Assembly (NCBI RefSeq): GCF_000768315.1
Contig: NZ_AQQX01000003.1
Span: 558,001-622,000, forward strand
DNA: 64,000 bases
Origin: Pseudooceanicola atlanticus
GTDB taxonomy: Bacteria > Pseudomonadota > Alphaproteobacteria > Rhodobacterales > Rhodobacteraceae
Direction of reading: 5' to 3'
Shown here: positions 34,000 through 43,553 of the stretch, piece by piece
Layout: each line of letters begins with the position of its first letter
How positions within the stretch are numbered: the stretch's first letter is position 1
Made by a program: the position numbers and the translations under genes
Notes under the pieces: model-generated
Told to the model about the DNA's origin: nothing
The model's input: the letters and a program-made list of their open reading frames with translations, nothing else
Databases searched by the model: none

Positions 34000-34926
34000 T
34001 CAGACCCCCAGGCACCATCGCATCACGGCCTTCTGGGCATGCAGACGGTTCTCGGCCTCGTCGAAGATCACCGATTGCGGCCCGTCCATCACCGAGGACG
34101 TCACCTCTTCCTCCCGATGCGCGGGCAGGCAATGCATGAACAGGGCGTCCTTGCCCGCCGCCGCCATCAGCGCATCGTTCACCTGGTAGGCGCGCAGCAT
34201 GTTGTGCCGCCGCTCGCGCGAGGATTGGGCGTCATGCATCGACACCCAGGTATCGGCCACGACCAGGTCCGCGCCGTCGACGCCTTTCCAGGGGTCACGC
34301 TCGATGCGGACATTGGTGCCCGCCGCGCGCGCCTCGTCCATGTAGTCCCGGTCGGGATCCAGCTGCTGCGGCCCGCAGAAGGTCAGGTTGTAGCCGAATT
34401 GCGTGGCACCATGCAGGAAAGAGGCGAAGACGTTGTTGCCATCCCCCATCCAGGTCACGTTGCGCCCGGCAATCGGCCCGCGATGTTCCTCGAAAGTCAG
34501 GATATCGGCCATGATCTGGCAGGGATGGCTGCGGTCGGTCAGCCCGTTGATCACGGGGACCGAGGCATATTCCGCCATCTCGTGCAGCACGGATTCGTCG
34601 AAGGTCCGGATCATGATCAGGTCGACATAGCGCGAAAGGACCCGCGCGGTATCGGCGATCGTCTCGCCATGGCCCAGCTGCATGTCATTGCCCGACAGCA
34701 CCATCGTCTCGCCGCCCATCTGGCGCACGCCCACGTCAAAGGACACGCGGGTCCGGGTCGAGGGCTTCTCGAAGATCAGCGCGACCATGTGGCCCGCCAG
34801 CGGCTGCTCGTCATCCATCATGCCCTTGGGGCGTCCGGCACGAGCCTGTTTCATCTGTCCGGCCTGGTCGATGATGCCGCGCAGCGCATCCTTGTCGGTG
34901 GTGTGGATATCCAGGAAATGGTTCAT
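34000..34926 (-). CDS. argF: Ornithine carbamoyltransferase
   Basis: A 308-residue cytosolic enzyme forming citrulline from ornithine and carbamoyl phosphate. [15 protein letters not shown] (STRTR at 56-60) binds carbamoyl phosphate, DRSHPCQ and the late MHCLPAHR contain the conserved His-Cys-Leu-Pro ornithine site. The ATG at 34926 follows AAGGAA; an in-frame ATG at 34965 has no ribosome binding site. Upstream on the same strand is argD, 263 bases away, giving the common alphaproteobacterial argD-argF order, though the large gap could hold a separate promoter. Confidence 0.96.
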   Translation of the reverse strand: MNHFLDIHTTDKDALRGIIDQAGQMKQARAGRPKGMMDDEQPLAGHMVALIFEKPSTRTRVSFDVGVRQMGGETMVLSGNDMQLGHGETIADTARVLSRYVDLIMIRTFDESVLHEMAEYASVPVINGLTDRSHPCQIMADILTFEEHRGPIAGRNVTWMGDGNNVFASFLHGATQFGYNLTFCGPQQLDPDRDYMDEARAAGTNVRIERDPWKGVDGADLVVADTWVSMHDAQSSRERRHNMLRAYQVNDALMAAAGKDALFMHCLPAHREEEVTSSVMDGPQSVIFDEAENRLHAQKAVMRWCLGV

Positions 34927-35189
34927 CTTTTTCGGTTCCTTGCGGTCGGGGTGCCGGCCCGGCATATCGACATATCTATGCGGCCGCCCCCTTTGGATTG
35001 GTGGCTATGTCCTGCGCCGCGTGGCGCGACAACCCTGTTCAGATCGTCGGGACGGGGTCCGAAAGGCCCCGCAAAAGCGGGCCGGCCTCCCGTCCGTCCT
35101 GGTTTCGTCGTCGCGCCGAACACGCGCGGGGACCGGGCCGCCCCGTCACCCCCCGCGGATCATCGAGGCCAAACAGCCGGAACGCGACC

Positions 35190-36368
35190 TCAGCCATCGC
35201 CCGCCACCCGTTTCGCCGTGGCGTCGAGCCGGGTGATCGCCTCCGCGATCTCCTCCTCGGTCAGGGTCAGCGCGGGCAGCAGACGGATCACGTTATCCGC
35301 AGCCGGCACGGTGATCAGCAGCTCCTCATAGGCCGCCTTGACGACGTCGGCATTCACCGGCTTGCATTTCAGCCCCAGCATGAAGCCGAAGCCGCGCACC
35401 TCCTCGAAGACATCCGGGTTCTCGGCGACCAGCCCTTCCAGCTTTTGCCGGAACAGCGCCGATTTCCGCCGCACCTCTTCCAGGAACCCCTTCTCTGTCA
35501 GCGCCTTGACCACGGCCAGCCCGACGGCGCAGCCCAGCGGGTTGCCGCCATAGGTCGATCCATGGGTGCCGGCCTTCATGCCCGATGCGGCGTCTTCCGT
35601 GGCCAGCACCGCACCCAGCGGAAAGCCCCCGCCGATGCCCTTGGCCGACAGCACGATATCGGGGCTGATGCCGGCCCATTCATGGGCAAACAACCGGCCG
35701 GTCCGGCCCATGCCGCACTGGATCTCGTCCAGCATCAGCAGCGCGCCGGTCTCGTCGCACATGTCGCGCAGGCCCTTCAGGCATTGATCGGGCAACACGT
35801 TGATGCCGCCCTCGCCCTGCACCGGCTCCACCAGGATGGCGGCGGTCCGGTCGGTCACGGCGGCTTTCAGCGCCTCGTGATCGCCCCAGGGTACCTGCTT
35901 GAACCCCGGCAGCAGAGGGCCGAAGCCCTTGACCATCTTCTCGGTGCCGACCGCCGCGATCGCGGCCGAGGACCGACCATGGAAGGCCCCGGAAAAGGTG
36001 ATGATCTCGATCCGGTCGGGATCGCCCTTCTCGTACCAGTACTTGCGCGCCATCTTCACGCCCAGCTCCATGCTCTCGGTGCCGGAATTGGTGAAGAACA
36101 CGGTGTCGGCAAAGCTCTCCTCGACCAGCAGATCGGCCAGCGCCTGCTGCTGCGGGATCTCGTAGAGGTTCGACACATGCCACAGCTTCTGCGCCTGGTC
36201 AGTCAGCGCCTGCACGATGGTCGGATGGGCATGGCCCAGGGCCGCCACCGCGATGCCCGACCCGAGGTCGAGGAATCGGCGGCCGTCTTCCTCGATCAGC
36301 CAGGCGCCTTCGCCCTTCACGAAGTGAAGCGGCGCACGGGAATAGGTCGGCAGAACAGACGGGATCAT
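35190..36368 (-). CDS. argD: Acetylornithine aminotransferase
   Basis: A 392-residue class-III PLP aminotransferase. FTNSGTESMELGVK holds the cofactor phosphate, LMLDEIQCGMGRTG carries the PLP-binding aspartate, and Lys243 in SAKGIGGGFPLG forms the Schiff base. It converts N-acetylglutamate semialdehyde to N-acetylornithine and may also act on succinyldiaminopimelate. No other arg genes besides argF are nearby. Confidence 0.95.
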   Translation of the reverse strand: MIPSVLPTYSRAPLHFVKGEGAWLIEEDGRRFLDLGSGIAVAALGHAHPTIVQALTDQAQKLWHVSNLYEIPQQQALADLLVEESFADTVFFTNSGTESMELGVKMARKYWYEKGDPDRIEIITFSGAFHGRSSAAIAAVGTEKMVKGFGPLLPGFKQVPWGDHEALKAAVTDRTAAILVEPVQGEGGINVLPDQCLKGLRDMCDETGALLMLDEIQCGMGRTGRLFAHEWAGISPDIVLSAKGIGGGFPLGAVLATEDAASGMKAGTHGSTYGGNPLGCAVGLAVVKALTEKGFLEEVRRKSALFRQKLEGLVAENPDVFEEVRGFGFMLGLKCKPVNADVVKAAYEELLITVPAADNVIRLLPALTLTEEEIAEAITRLDATAKRVAGDG

Positions 36369-36619
36369 CGCGTCATCCTTTGCATAAAAGAGCCCTGAGG
36401 AAGCATGTGCTTCGGGGCAAAGTCAATATTGAGGGGGATGGGGTGCGCCGGGATGGCGCGGACAGGCGGTCGGGACGTCAGGCGCGGATGCGTCGACGTC
36501 GGATCGGAAGGATATGGAACCGCGTTGTCATGGCGCGATCCATATCCCAGCCCCAGGCCGTTGCAAAGCGCGAAAGCGTCGCGTTGCGCGGCTGCGTGAA
36601 TTCCGCCACATCACCGGAC

Positions 36620-37822
36620 ATGGACTGGATCGATCTTGCCGTGATCCTCGCGGCCCTCGCGGTCGGAGGCATCCTCACCCTGCCCGCCCTGGCCCGCGCG
36701 CCGCTCTGGCGGGCGGCGCTGACACCGCTTGCCTCAATCATCGGCAGCGGCTTCCTGGTGCTGGGGCCGATCCTGGCGATCAGCTATGGCCGCTGGGCGC
36801 CGCTGGCGATGGCCGCGCTCTGCGTTGCTGCCTATGCCCTGGGCGGGGCGGTCCGCGCCAATATCGCCCGCCGCGCCGCCGGCCCCCGGACCCGGGCCGA
36901 AGAGGCGCTGGACCGCGCGGCCTCCTGGGTGCTGGCCTTCGCCTATATCATCTCGGTCGCCTATTACCTCGGCCTCTTCGGCGCCTTCGCGCTGGAACGG
37001 ACCGGCATCGCCTCCGACATCTCGCAGCGGGGGCTGACCACCGCGGTGTTCCTGGTCATCCTCGTCACCGGCTGGACAAAGGGCTTTGCCGCGCTGGAAC
37101 GGATGGAACAGGTCGCGGTGTCGCTGAAACTCGCCGTGATCGGCGGGCTGCTCGCGGGGATGGCCACGGTCTTTGCCACCGCCTCCGGCCCCGCTTCCCC
37201 CGGCCTGACAGACGCGCCCGCCAGCGTCACCGGATGGGCGGCACTGTCGCTCGCCTTCGGGCTGATCGTCACCGTGCAGGGGTTCGAAACCTCGCGCTAC
37301 CTCGGTGCCGAATACGACCCCGCCACGCGCAACCGTTCCATGCGCCTGGCGCAGATCGTCTCAACCGCGATCTACATGGGCTACGTGCTGCTGCTGACCG
37401 CGCTCTTCGATCCCTCGCACATGTCGATGAGCGAAACCGCCATCATCGCGCTGATGGACCAGATCGCTCCCAGCCTGCCGCTCCTGCTGATCCTCGCCGC
37501 GTTGGTCGCGCAGTTCAGCGCGGCCGTGGCCGATACCGGCGGAGCCGGCGGCCTGCTGGCCGAGCTGACCTCGGACCGGATCGCGCCGCGCACCGGCTAT
37601 GCGCTCCTCGCCGCCTTCGGCATCGCCCTGACCTGGAGTGCGGACATCTACGCCATCATCGCCTATGCCTCGCGGGCCTTCGCGCTCTATTACGCGCTGC
37701 AATGCGCCATCGCGGCGCGCGGCCACTGGACCGAGGCCCGCCTGCCCGCCCTTTGGTACAGCGCGCTGAGCCTCACGGCCCTCGCCATGGCGCTGTTTGG
37801 CACGCCGGTCGAAGGCGGCTGA
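36620..37822 (+). CDS. APC-like amino-acid permease, multi-pass
   Basis: A 400-residue integral membrane protein with about 11 hydrophobic helices from residue 4 onward. GSGFLVLGPILAISYG in the first discontinuous helix and FGLIVTVQGFETSRYLGAEYD in the sixth resemble the unwound substrate sites of APC-superfamily transporters. The start MDWIDLAV at 36620 gives a normal first helix; a longer in-frame ORF to 36380 adds an arginine-rich stretch unlikely to be translated. No good ribosome binding site was seen. Substrate unknown; orphan gene between argD and a short repeat. Confidence 0.7.
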   Translation: MDWIDLAVILAALAVGGILTLPALARAPLWRAALTPLASIIGSGFLVLGPILAISYGRWAPLAMAALCVAAYALGGAVRANIARRAAGPRTRAEEALDRAASWVLAFAYIISVAYYLGLFGAFALERTGIASDISQRGLTTAVFLVILVTGWTKGFAALERMEQVAVSLKLAVIGGLLAGMATVFATASGPASPGLTDAPASVTGWAALSLAFGLIVTVQGFETSRYLGAEYDPATRNRSMRLAQIVSTAIYMGYVLLLTALFDPSHMSMSETAIIALMDQIAPSLPLLLILAALVAQFSAAVADTGGAGGLLAELTSDRIAPRTGYALLAAFGIALTWSADIYAIIAYASRAFALYYALQCAIAARGHWTEARLPALWYSALSLTALAMALFGTPVEGG

Positions 37823-38126
37823 CCGGCCAAACGAGCCGCCACGTCCGGCCCCGCCCCTCTTCCATCTGGCCGATGAATATCCTGGCGCGCCTGGCTGCTG
37901 TCCCTTGATCTGTACCGTTTTCCAAAGGCCTGAATTCGCAGTTGAGCGCAGCGACCGACCCGAGGGAGCGCTGCCCGGCATTGCCGCCGAGCGGTTCGGA
38001 TAATCGGGGTTCAAGAAATACCGCGATGCTCGGACACGACATCCGCACAGCCGTCGATTGCGATTAGACCGCGTTCAGATGCGACGGCAGGGGGATCACC
38101 CGCCCTGCCACGCCGCTTAGCAACGG
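37823..38126. other. Gene-free gap after the permease
   Basis: The 304 bases hold no convincing ORF. At 37853-37890 there is CTTCCATCTGGCCGATGAAT followed by a GGCGCGCC palindrome, a weaker relative of the element at 33919-33961. The rest shows no dyad or promoter that I can support. Confidence 0.5.
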
Positions 38127-39602
38127 TCACTCCGTCGCCGCCGCGCCCTCGCTGTCGCCGGTATCCTCGCCCGTTTCCTCGCCAGCGGCATCCGTGGTCA
38201 GCGCCCCATTGGTCCAGGTCCCGCTTTCCTCTTCGCCCGAAGCGTATTTCATCGTGCCCTCGCCCTGGCGGCGGCCATCCACGAAGAACCCTTCATATGT
38301 GTCGCCGTTGGCATAGGTCGCCACGCCCTCGCCGGTGATCTCGCCGTTTTCCCAGGCGCCGGTATAGCTGAACCCGTCGGCCATGGTGATCGTGCCCTGG
38401 CCGTGGCGCTGCCCGGCGACGAAGCTGCCCTCGTAGACCGTGCCGTCGGGATAGGTCGCGGTGCCTTCGCCCTCGCGCTGGCCGTCGACCCATTCACCCT
38501 CATAGCGGTAGCCGTCGGGGTAGGTCATCACGCCCTGGCCGTGATTCTTCGCGTTCTGGAACTCGCCGACATAGGTCAGGCCGTTGGGATAGGTCGTCGT
38601 GCCCTGCCCGTCGATCACGCCATCGGTCCACTCGCCCTCATAGGTCGCGCCGTCCGGATAGGTGATCTTGCCATAGCCGTTGGCCAGGTCGTTCTCGAAG
38701 GCGCCCTCGTAGACCGATCCGTCGGGATAGGTCACGCGGCCCTGGCCCTCGATCTTGCCCTGCACCCACTGGCCCGAATAGACATAGCCGTCCGACCCGG
38801 TGAAGGTGCCCTGGCCGTGACGCAGGTCGTCGACGAAATCACCCTCGTAGACGTCGCCGTTGGCATAGGTCACCTTTCCCTGCCCCTGGCGCTTGCCGGC
38901 CGACAGCATGCCCTCGTAGACATCGCCATTGGGCTGGGTCAGCTTGCCCTCGCCGTCGATCTGGCCGTTCACCCAGGTGCCTGCATAGATCAGCCCGTCA
39001 GGCATGGTCAGCTCGCCCTGGCCCTCGCGGGCGCCGCGCACGATATCGCCCTTGTAGACCGCCCCGTCGGGATAGGTGATCGTGCCGGTGCCTTCCTTGA
39101 CCCCGTTCACCCATTCGCCGTCGTAGACATAGCCGCCCGGCGCGGTCATCACGCCGCGGCCATGGTGCATTGCGTTCAGGAACTGCCCCTCGTAGCGGGT
39201 GTCGTTGGCATAGGTCGCCACACCCTGGCCGGTGATCTTGCCCTCTTGCCAGTCGCCCTCGTAGGTGCCGCCATCCGAGAAGACGATCTTGCCGACGCCG
39301 TCGGGCTTGCCCTTGGCGAACTCGCCCTCGTAGATCGAGCCATTGGGGAACTTGGCCATGCCGCGGCCGCGAATCTCGCCCTCGACCCAGTCGCCGGTAT
39401 ATTCATATCCGTTGGGCAGCCGATAGGTGCCGGTGCCATGCTGCAGGCCGTCCTTGAACGTGCCCTCGTAGACGCCGCCATCCTCGTATTGCTTGGTCTG
39501 CACCTCGCCGTCCTGCGCCAGGACCGGCCCGGCCAACGGGGCCGCCGCAAGGCCCGCCGCCAGGGCGGTGGCGCTCAGAAAAGTGGTGAGATTGTTGCGC
39601 AT
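38127..39602 (-). CDS. Secreted MORN-repeat protein with 18 repeats
   Basis: A 491-residue exported protein: signal peptide (about 1-29, ending PVLAQ), 18 gapless 23-residue MORN repeats from residue 43 to 456 (pattern x-x-Y-x-G-x-W/F-x-x-G-x-x-x-G-x-G), one partial repeat, and an acidic Glu/Asp/Gly/Ala C-terminal tail of about 25 residues. Repeats 1-9 and 10-18 correspond one to one, including the unusual TMPDG/TMADG ends of repeats 7 and 16 and the NAxxHG core of 5 and 14, showing duplication of a 207-residue block. MORN repeats form elongated beta-strand rods; in bacteria their role is unclear. Divergent from nadE. Confidence 0.93.
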   Translation of the reverse strand: MRNNLTTFLSATALAAGLAAAPLAGPVLAQDGEVQTKQYEDGGVYEGTFKDGLQHGTGTYRLPNGYEYTGDWVEGEIRGRGMAKFPNGSIYEGEFAKGKPDGVGKIVFSDGGTYEGDWQEGKITGQGVATYANDTRYEGQFLNAMHHGRGVMTAPGGYVYDGEWVNGVKEGTGTITYPDGAVYKGDIVRGAREGQGELTMPDGLIYAGTWVNGQIDGEGKLTQPNGDVYEGMLSAGKRQGQGKVTYANGDVYEGDFVDDLRHGQGTFTGSDGYVYSGQWVQGKIEGQGRVTYPDGSVYEGAFENDLANGYGKITYPDGATYEGEWTDGVIDGQGTTTYPNGLTYVGEFQNAKNHGQGVMTYPDGYRYEGEWVDGQREGEGTATYPDGTVYEGSFVAGQRHGQGTITMADGFSYTGAWENGEITGEGVATYANGDTYEGFFVDGRRQGEGTMKYASGEEESGTWTNGALTTDAAGEETGEDTGDSEGAAATE

Positions 39603-39762
39603 AGTGGCTCCGATGTCTCCCTTGCTCGGCCTATGGAACGGGTCCCGAGTGCTGAAAACCTAGCCGCGCGCCCCTTGGCCCGCAATGCCTTTTGCCCAAT
39701 TCGCCTTTCCCTCACGCAGACGTGCCGGTAATCAGGCCCCAAGGACGAAAGCGAGGCCCCCG

Positions 39763-41421
39763 ATGACCGACAGGTTCCGTATCACGCTGGCACAGCTCAA
39801 CCCCGTGGTGGGTGATATCGCCGGAAATGCCGCCAGGGCCCGCGAGGCCTGGGAAAAGGGCAAGGCCGCCGAGGCCGATCTCGTGGCCCTGCCCGAGATG
39901 TTCGTGACCGGCTACAACACCCAGGACCTGATCGAGAAACCGATCTTCCATCAGACCGCCATCGCCGCGATCGAGGCGCTGGCCAAGGATTGCGCCGACG
40001 GGCCCGCGCTGGCCATCGGCGGCCCGGCGCTGGAAGGCGCGGGCCTCTATAACGGCTATTACATCCTGCGCGGCGGCAAGATCGCCAGCCGCGTGCTCAA
40101 GCACAACCTGCCCAACGAAACCGTCTTCGACGAGGTGCGCCTCTACGACAGCGGGCCGCTCGGCGGGCCCTATTCCGTCGGAAATACCCGCATCGGCAGC
40201 CCAATCTGCGAGGATGCCTGGCACCCCGAAGTGCCCGAAACACTGGCCGAAACCGGCGCCGAATTCCTACTGGTGCCGAACGGGTCCCCCTACTACCGGG
40301 GCAAGATGGACACGCGCTTCAACCAGATGGTGGCGCGCGTGGTCGAAACCGGCCTGCCGCTGATCTACCTCAACATGGTGGGCGGCCAGGACGACCAGGT
40401 CTTCGACGGCGGCTCCTTCGGGCTGAACCCGGGCGGAGAGATGGCGTTCCACATGCCTGTCTTCGACGAATGCTACGCCAATATCGACATGGTGCGCGGC
40501 GACGAGGGCTGGCGCATCGCGGCCGGCGACAAGGCGCATATCCCCGACGATTGGGAACAGGATTACCGCTGCATGGTGCAGTCGCTGCGCGATTATTGCG
40601 GCAAGACCGGCTTCGGCAAGGTGCTGCTGGGGCTGTCGGGCGGGATCGACAGTGCCATCGTCGCCACCATCGCCGTGGATGCGCTTGGCCCCGACAACGT
40701 GCGCTGCGTGATGCTGCCCTCCGAATACACCTCGCAGCATTCGCTCGAGGATGCAGAGGCCGTGGCCAAGGCGCTTGGCTGCCGCTACGACTACGTGCCG
40801 ATCTCGCAGGGGCGGCAGGCGATCACAGAAACCCTCGCGCCGCTCTTCGAAGGCACCCAGCCCGACGTGACCGAGGAAAACATCCAGTCCCGCCTGCGCG
40901 GACTGCTTCTGATGTCGCTGTCCAACAAGTTCGGGGAAATGCTGCTGACCACCGGCAACAAGTCCGAGGTCGCGGTCGGCTATGCCACGATCTACGGCGA
41001 CATGGCGGGCGGCTACAACCCGATCAAGGACCTCTACAAGACGCGCGTCTTCGAGCAATGCCGCTGGCGCAACGCCAATCACCGCGACTGGATGATGGGC
41101 CCCGAGGGCGAGGTCATCCCCGACCGCATCATCACCAAGCCCCCCTCCGCCGAGCTGCGCGAGGACCAGAAGGACAGCGATTCCCTGCCCGATTACCCGG
41201 TGCTGGACGCGATCCTGAACATCCTCGTCGACCTTGACGGCTCGGTCGAGGATTGCGTCGCCGCCGGCTATGCTCGCGAAGATGCCCAACGCGTGGAACA
41301 CCTGATCTACATCAGCGAATACAAGCGCTTCCAGTCCGCACCGGGCACCCGCCTGACGAAACGCGCCTTCTGGCTCGACCGCCGCTATCCCATCGTGAAC
41401 CGCTGGCGCGACCGCGGTTGA
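39763..41421 (+). CDS. nadE: Glutamine-dependent NAD+ synthetase
   Basis: A 552-residue two-domain enzyme. The N-terminal nitrilase-type glutaminase has the triad Glu45 (LPEMFV), Lys113 (VLKHNLP) and Cys149 (SPICEDAW); the C-terminal synthetase has the SGGIDS PP-loop at 292-297 and TTGNKSEVAVGYATIYGDMAG. It amidates nicotinic acid adenine dinucleotide, the last step to NAD. The start MTDRFRIT at 39763 is 8-12 bases after GCGAGG; a longer frame from 39685 would add an arginine-rich stretch not found in the family. Confidence 0.96.
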   Translation: MTDRFRITLAQLNPVVGDIAGNAARAREAWEKGKAAEADLVALPEMFVTGYNTQDLIEKPIFHQTAIAAIEALAKDCADGPALAIGGPALEGAGLYNGYYILRGGKIASRVLKHNLPNETVFDEVRLYDSGPLGGPYSVGNTRIGSPICEDAWHPEVPETLAETGAEFLLVPNGSPYYRGKMDTRFNQMVARVVETGLPLIYLNMVGGQDDQVFDGGSFGLNPGGEMAFHMPVFDECYANIDMVRGDEGWRIAAGDKAHIPDDWEQDYRCMVQSLRDYCGKTGFGKVLLGLSGGIDSAIVATIAVDALGPDNVRCVMLPSEYTSQHSLEDAEAVAKALGCRYDYVPISQGRQAITETLAPLFEGTQPDVTEENIQSRLRGLLLMSLSNKFGEMLLTTGNKSEVAVGYATIYGDMAGGYNPIKDLYKTRVFEQCRWRNANHRDWMMGPEGEVIPDRIITKPPSAELREDQKDSDSLPDYPVLDAILNILVDLDGSVEDCVAAGYAREDAQRVEHLIYISEYKRFQSAPGTRLTKRAFWLDRRYPIVNRWRDRG

Positions 41422-41535
41422 GCCCGCCGGACCAGCCGTCTCCTCCGGTTCGCCCCCCCTCTCATCGGGGAGGGGTCCAGGCGGCAGCCCAAACGCCCCA
41501 CTGACAGCCAGCCCGGAACCCGTTAGGCTCCGCCC

Positions 41536-42021
41536 ATGCCCCGCCTGCTGATCGTCTACCATTCCCGCACCAACGGCGCCCGCCAGATGGCCGAGGCCGC
41601 CCGTGACGCCGCCGCGGAAGAGATCGAAACGACCTTCCTGCGCGCCCGCGATGCATCCCCCCAGGACCTGCTGGACCATGACGGGTATCTCTTCTGCGCG
41701 CCGGAAAACCTCGCCGCGATTTCGGGCGAGATGAAGGAATTCTACGACCGCAGCTATTACGAGGTGCTGGGCAAGATCGAGGGCCGCCCCTATGCCCAGA
41801 TGGTCTGCGCCGGATCGGATGGCGAAAACGCCGCCCGCCAGACCGCCCGCATCGCCCAGGGCTGGCGCCTGCGCAAGGTGCAGGAGGCGATCATCATCTG
41901 CGTGCACGCCCAGACGCGCGAGGCGATCCTGGCCGAGAAAACCATTTCAGACGAGGATCTTGCGCTGTGTCGCGACCTCGGCGCCGCACTCGGTGCGGGC
42001 CTCGCCATGGGGGCTTTCTAG
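41536..42021 (+). CDS. Flavodoxin-like protein
   Basis: A 161-residue protein with a flavodoxin fold: LLIVYHSRTNGARQMAE forms the FMN phosphate loop (S/T-x-T-x pattern, here HSRTNG), followed by GYLFCAPENLAAISGEMKEFYDR typical of NADPH-dependent FMN reductases and of some flavodoxins. It may carry electrons or reduce a quinone or metal; no partner is adjacent. It is 114 bases downstream of nadE, possibly with its own promoter. Confidence 0.82.
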   Translation: MPRLLIVYHSRTNGARQMAEAARDAAAEEIETTFLRARDASPQDLLDHDGYLFCAPENLAAISGEMKEFYDRSYYEVLGKIEGRPYAQMVCAGSDGENAARQTARIAQGWRLRKVQEAIIICVHAQTREAILAEKTISDEDLALCRDLGAALGAGLAMGAF

Positions 42022-42100
42022 TCCGCCGGACGCGATACCCGCAGCGCCACTGCGCGCCCGCAGCAAGCGCCCAGGCGCCGACACCACGCCGCGCCGCCTG

Positions 42101-42541
42101 TCATTCCCACCAGGGGTCGATCTCGGCGATATCGTCGTCCGACCAGCCGAAATGATGCGCGAATTCATGCACCACGACATGGGCGATCAGCTGATCCAGC
42201 GTCACGGCGCCCCGGTCCCGCCATTCCGCAAGGATCGGTTCCCGATACAGCCAGACGGTGTCCGGCCGGTCAGCCATGTCCCAGACCGATTTCTCGGTCA
42301 TCGGGATCCCGTCATAGAGCCCGGTCAGCTCCATCGGAGAGGACAGGCCAAGGTCGCGGGCCTCCTCCGGGTCGGGCAGTTCGGCAAGGCATAGCCGCAC
42401 CTGTCGCGCATGGCCCCGGAACGGGTCGGGGAATTCCTCCACCGTGGCCCGCATCACGGCCATGAAATGGTCCTGCGAGACATCCTGCGACGCGTCCTCG
42501 GGACCGCCGCGCAAATCCGGATCGGGCGGTGCGCTGTTCAT
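42101..42541 (-). CDS. Zincin-like metallopeptidase family protein
   Basis: A 146-residue cytosolic protein with HEFAHHFGWSDDDI near the C-terminus (HEFAH at 125-129), the minimal HExxH zincin motif of the small bacterial family long called DUF1025. The N-terminal 20 residues are acidic and variable, and a shorter start at Met27 is possible. A third metal ligand is likely the Asp in the SDDD segment. Activity of the family is largely untested. Convergent with the flavodoxin-like gene. Confidence 0.85.
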   Translation of the reverse strand: MNSAPPDPDLRGGPEDASQDVSQDHFMAVMRATVEEFPDPFRGHARQVRLCLAELPDPEEARDLGLSSPMELTGLYDGIPMTEKSVWDMADRPDTVWLYREPILAEWRDRGAVTLDQLIAHVVVHEFAHHFGWSDDDIAEIDPWWE

Positions 42542-42632
42542 GCCTCACGATATGGCGGCGGCGACAGCCGCGGACAAGTGCCCGCAAGAGCCGCTTGCGC
42601 GCAAGCTCAGTCGAAATCGCAGCGCCGCGGGC

Positions 42633-43349
42633 TCAAAGGCTGATGCGTTCCTCGATCCGGTCATGGATCAGCCCGGCCACCCGCGCCAGGCCCGAACGGA
42701 CCACACGCCCCTCGGCCTGATCCTCACGCAGTTCGTCCACCGCCTGCAGCAGGACGTGATCCTCTGCCGCGCTGGCGATGCCGTGCAGGAACTGCGTGGC
42801 ATAGGTGATCGTCGCGCTGTCGACATCATGGCTCAGCGCCTCGGCGACATGGACCAGGTCATCGCGATAGGCCAGCGAATCCGGCTTGATCTCGGTCGTG
42901 TCGGCGACGCGCGGCCCCATCGGTCGGCGGTCTTCGGGCAGGTGTTCCAGGATGGCAGCCTGGAATTCGGCAAGGTTGCGGATCGGCTTGGCCAGGAACC
43001 CGTCGGCACCGGCCTGCATCGCGGCCTCTTCCATGCCGGTATCGCCGGAGGTGCCCAGCAGGACCCCGACGCGCGGCAGCGACCGTGCGAGTTCCGCGAT
43101 CAGGTCCAGCCCCGAACCGTCCGGCAGGCCCAGGTCGACGATCACCGCCGAGGGCCGGTAGACCTGAAGGTGCCGGTGCGCGGACCGCAGGCAATCGGCC
43201 CGGCGGATACGCGCGCCCGACCGCAGGCACAGCAGGCGCATCGCCTCGCTCGCGTAACGGCTGTCCTCGACCACCAGGATGGTCATGCCCAGCAGTGGCC
43301 TCTGGGTGGTTGCGACATGGTCGCGCGGTGCAAGTTCTCGGTCGTCCAT
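42633..43349 (-). CDS. Response regulator with REC domain and unclassified C-terminus
   Basis: A 238-residue protein with a receiver domain from about residue 22 to 140: acidic pocket Glu28-Asp29, phospho-acceptor Asp72 in VIVDLGLPDGSG, Thr100/Ser101 and Lys121 in FLAKPI. The last 95 residues are helical (DLVHVAEALSHDVDSAT and onward), with no DNA-binding motif or output domain I recognise, so it may work by protein interaction. No histidine kinase is adjacent. GGAGACAT provides the ribosome binding site at the 43349 start. Confidence 0.88.
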   Translation of the reverse strand: MDDRELAPRDHVATTQRPLLGMTILVVEDSRYASEAMRLLCLRSGARIRRADCLRSAHRHLQVYRPSAVIVDLGLPDGSGLDLIAELARSLPRVGVLLGTSGDTGMEEAAMQAGADGFLAKPIRNLAEFQAAILEHLPEDRRPMGPRVADTTEIKPDSLAYRDDLVHVAEALSHDVDSATITYATQFLHGIASAAEDHVLLQAVDELREDQAEGRVVRSGLARVAGLIHDRIEERISL

Positions 43350-43553
43350 GGATGTCTCCTTTCTGGTTCAGACATGCCCCTTTGCACCAACGCTATCTCC
43401 ATGATGCTGAATCGAGCGTTAACGCCCGCTCACCCGCCCCACACTTTCGTGACGGAAATGCCACGGCGCGGTCCCCCCGCGTCCCCCTGACGCGCTTGCC
43501 CTTGCGCCCCCCAGACCCCATAACAACGCCAAATCAGAGAGGAGAGAGACCTG

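Noticed and set aside
34927-35189. Possible small gene or RNA between argD and argF
   Set aside because: Open frames there are Arg/Gly-rich without start signals. Some GC hairpins exist, but nothing matched a known RNA or terminator well.
36380-36619. N-terminal 80-residue extension of the APC-like permease
   Set aside because: Arginine-rich, lacks a ribosome binding site, and would place a long basic tail before the first helix; the ATG at 36620 is better.
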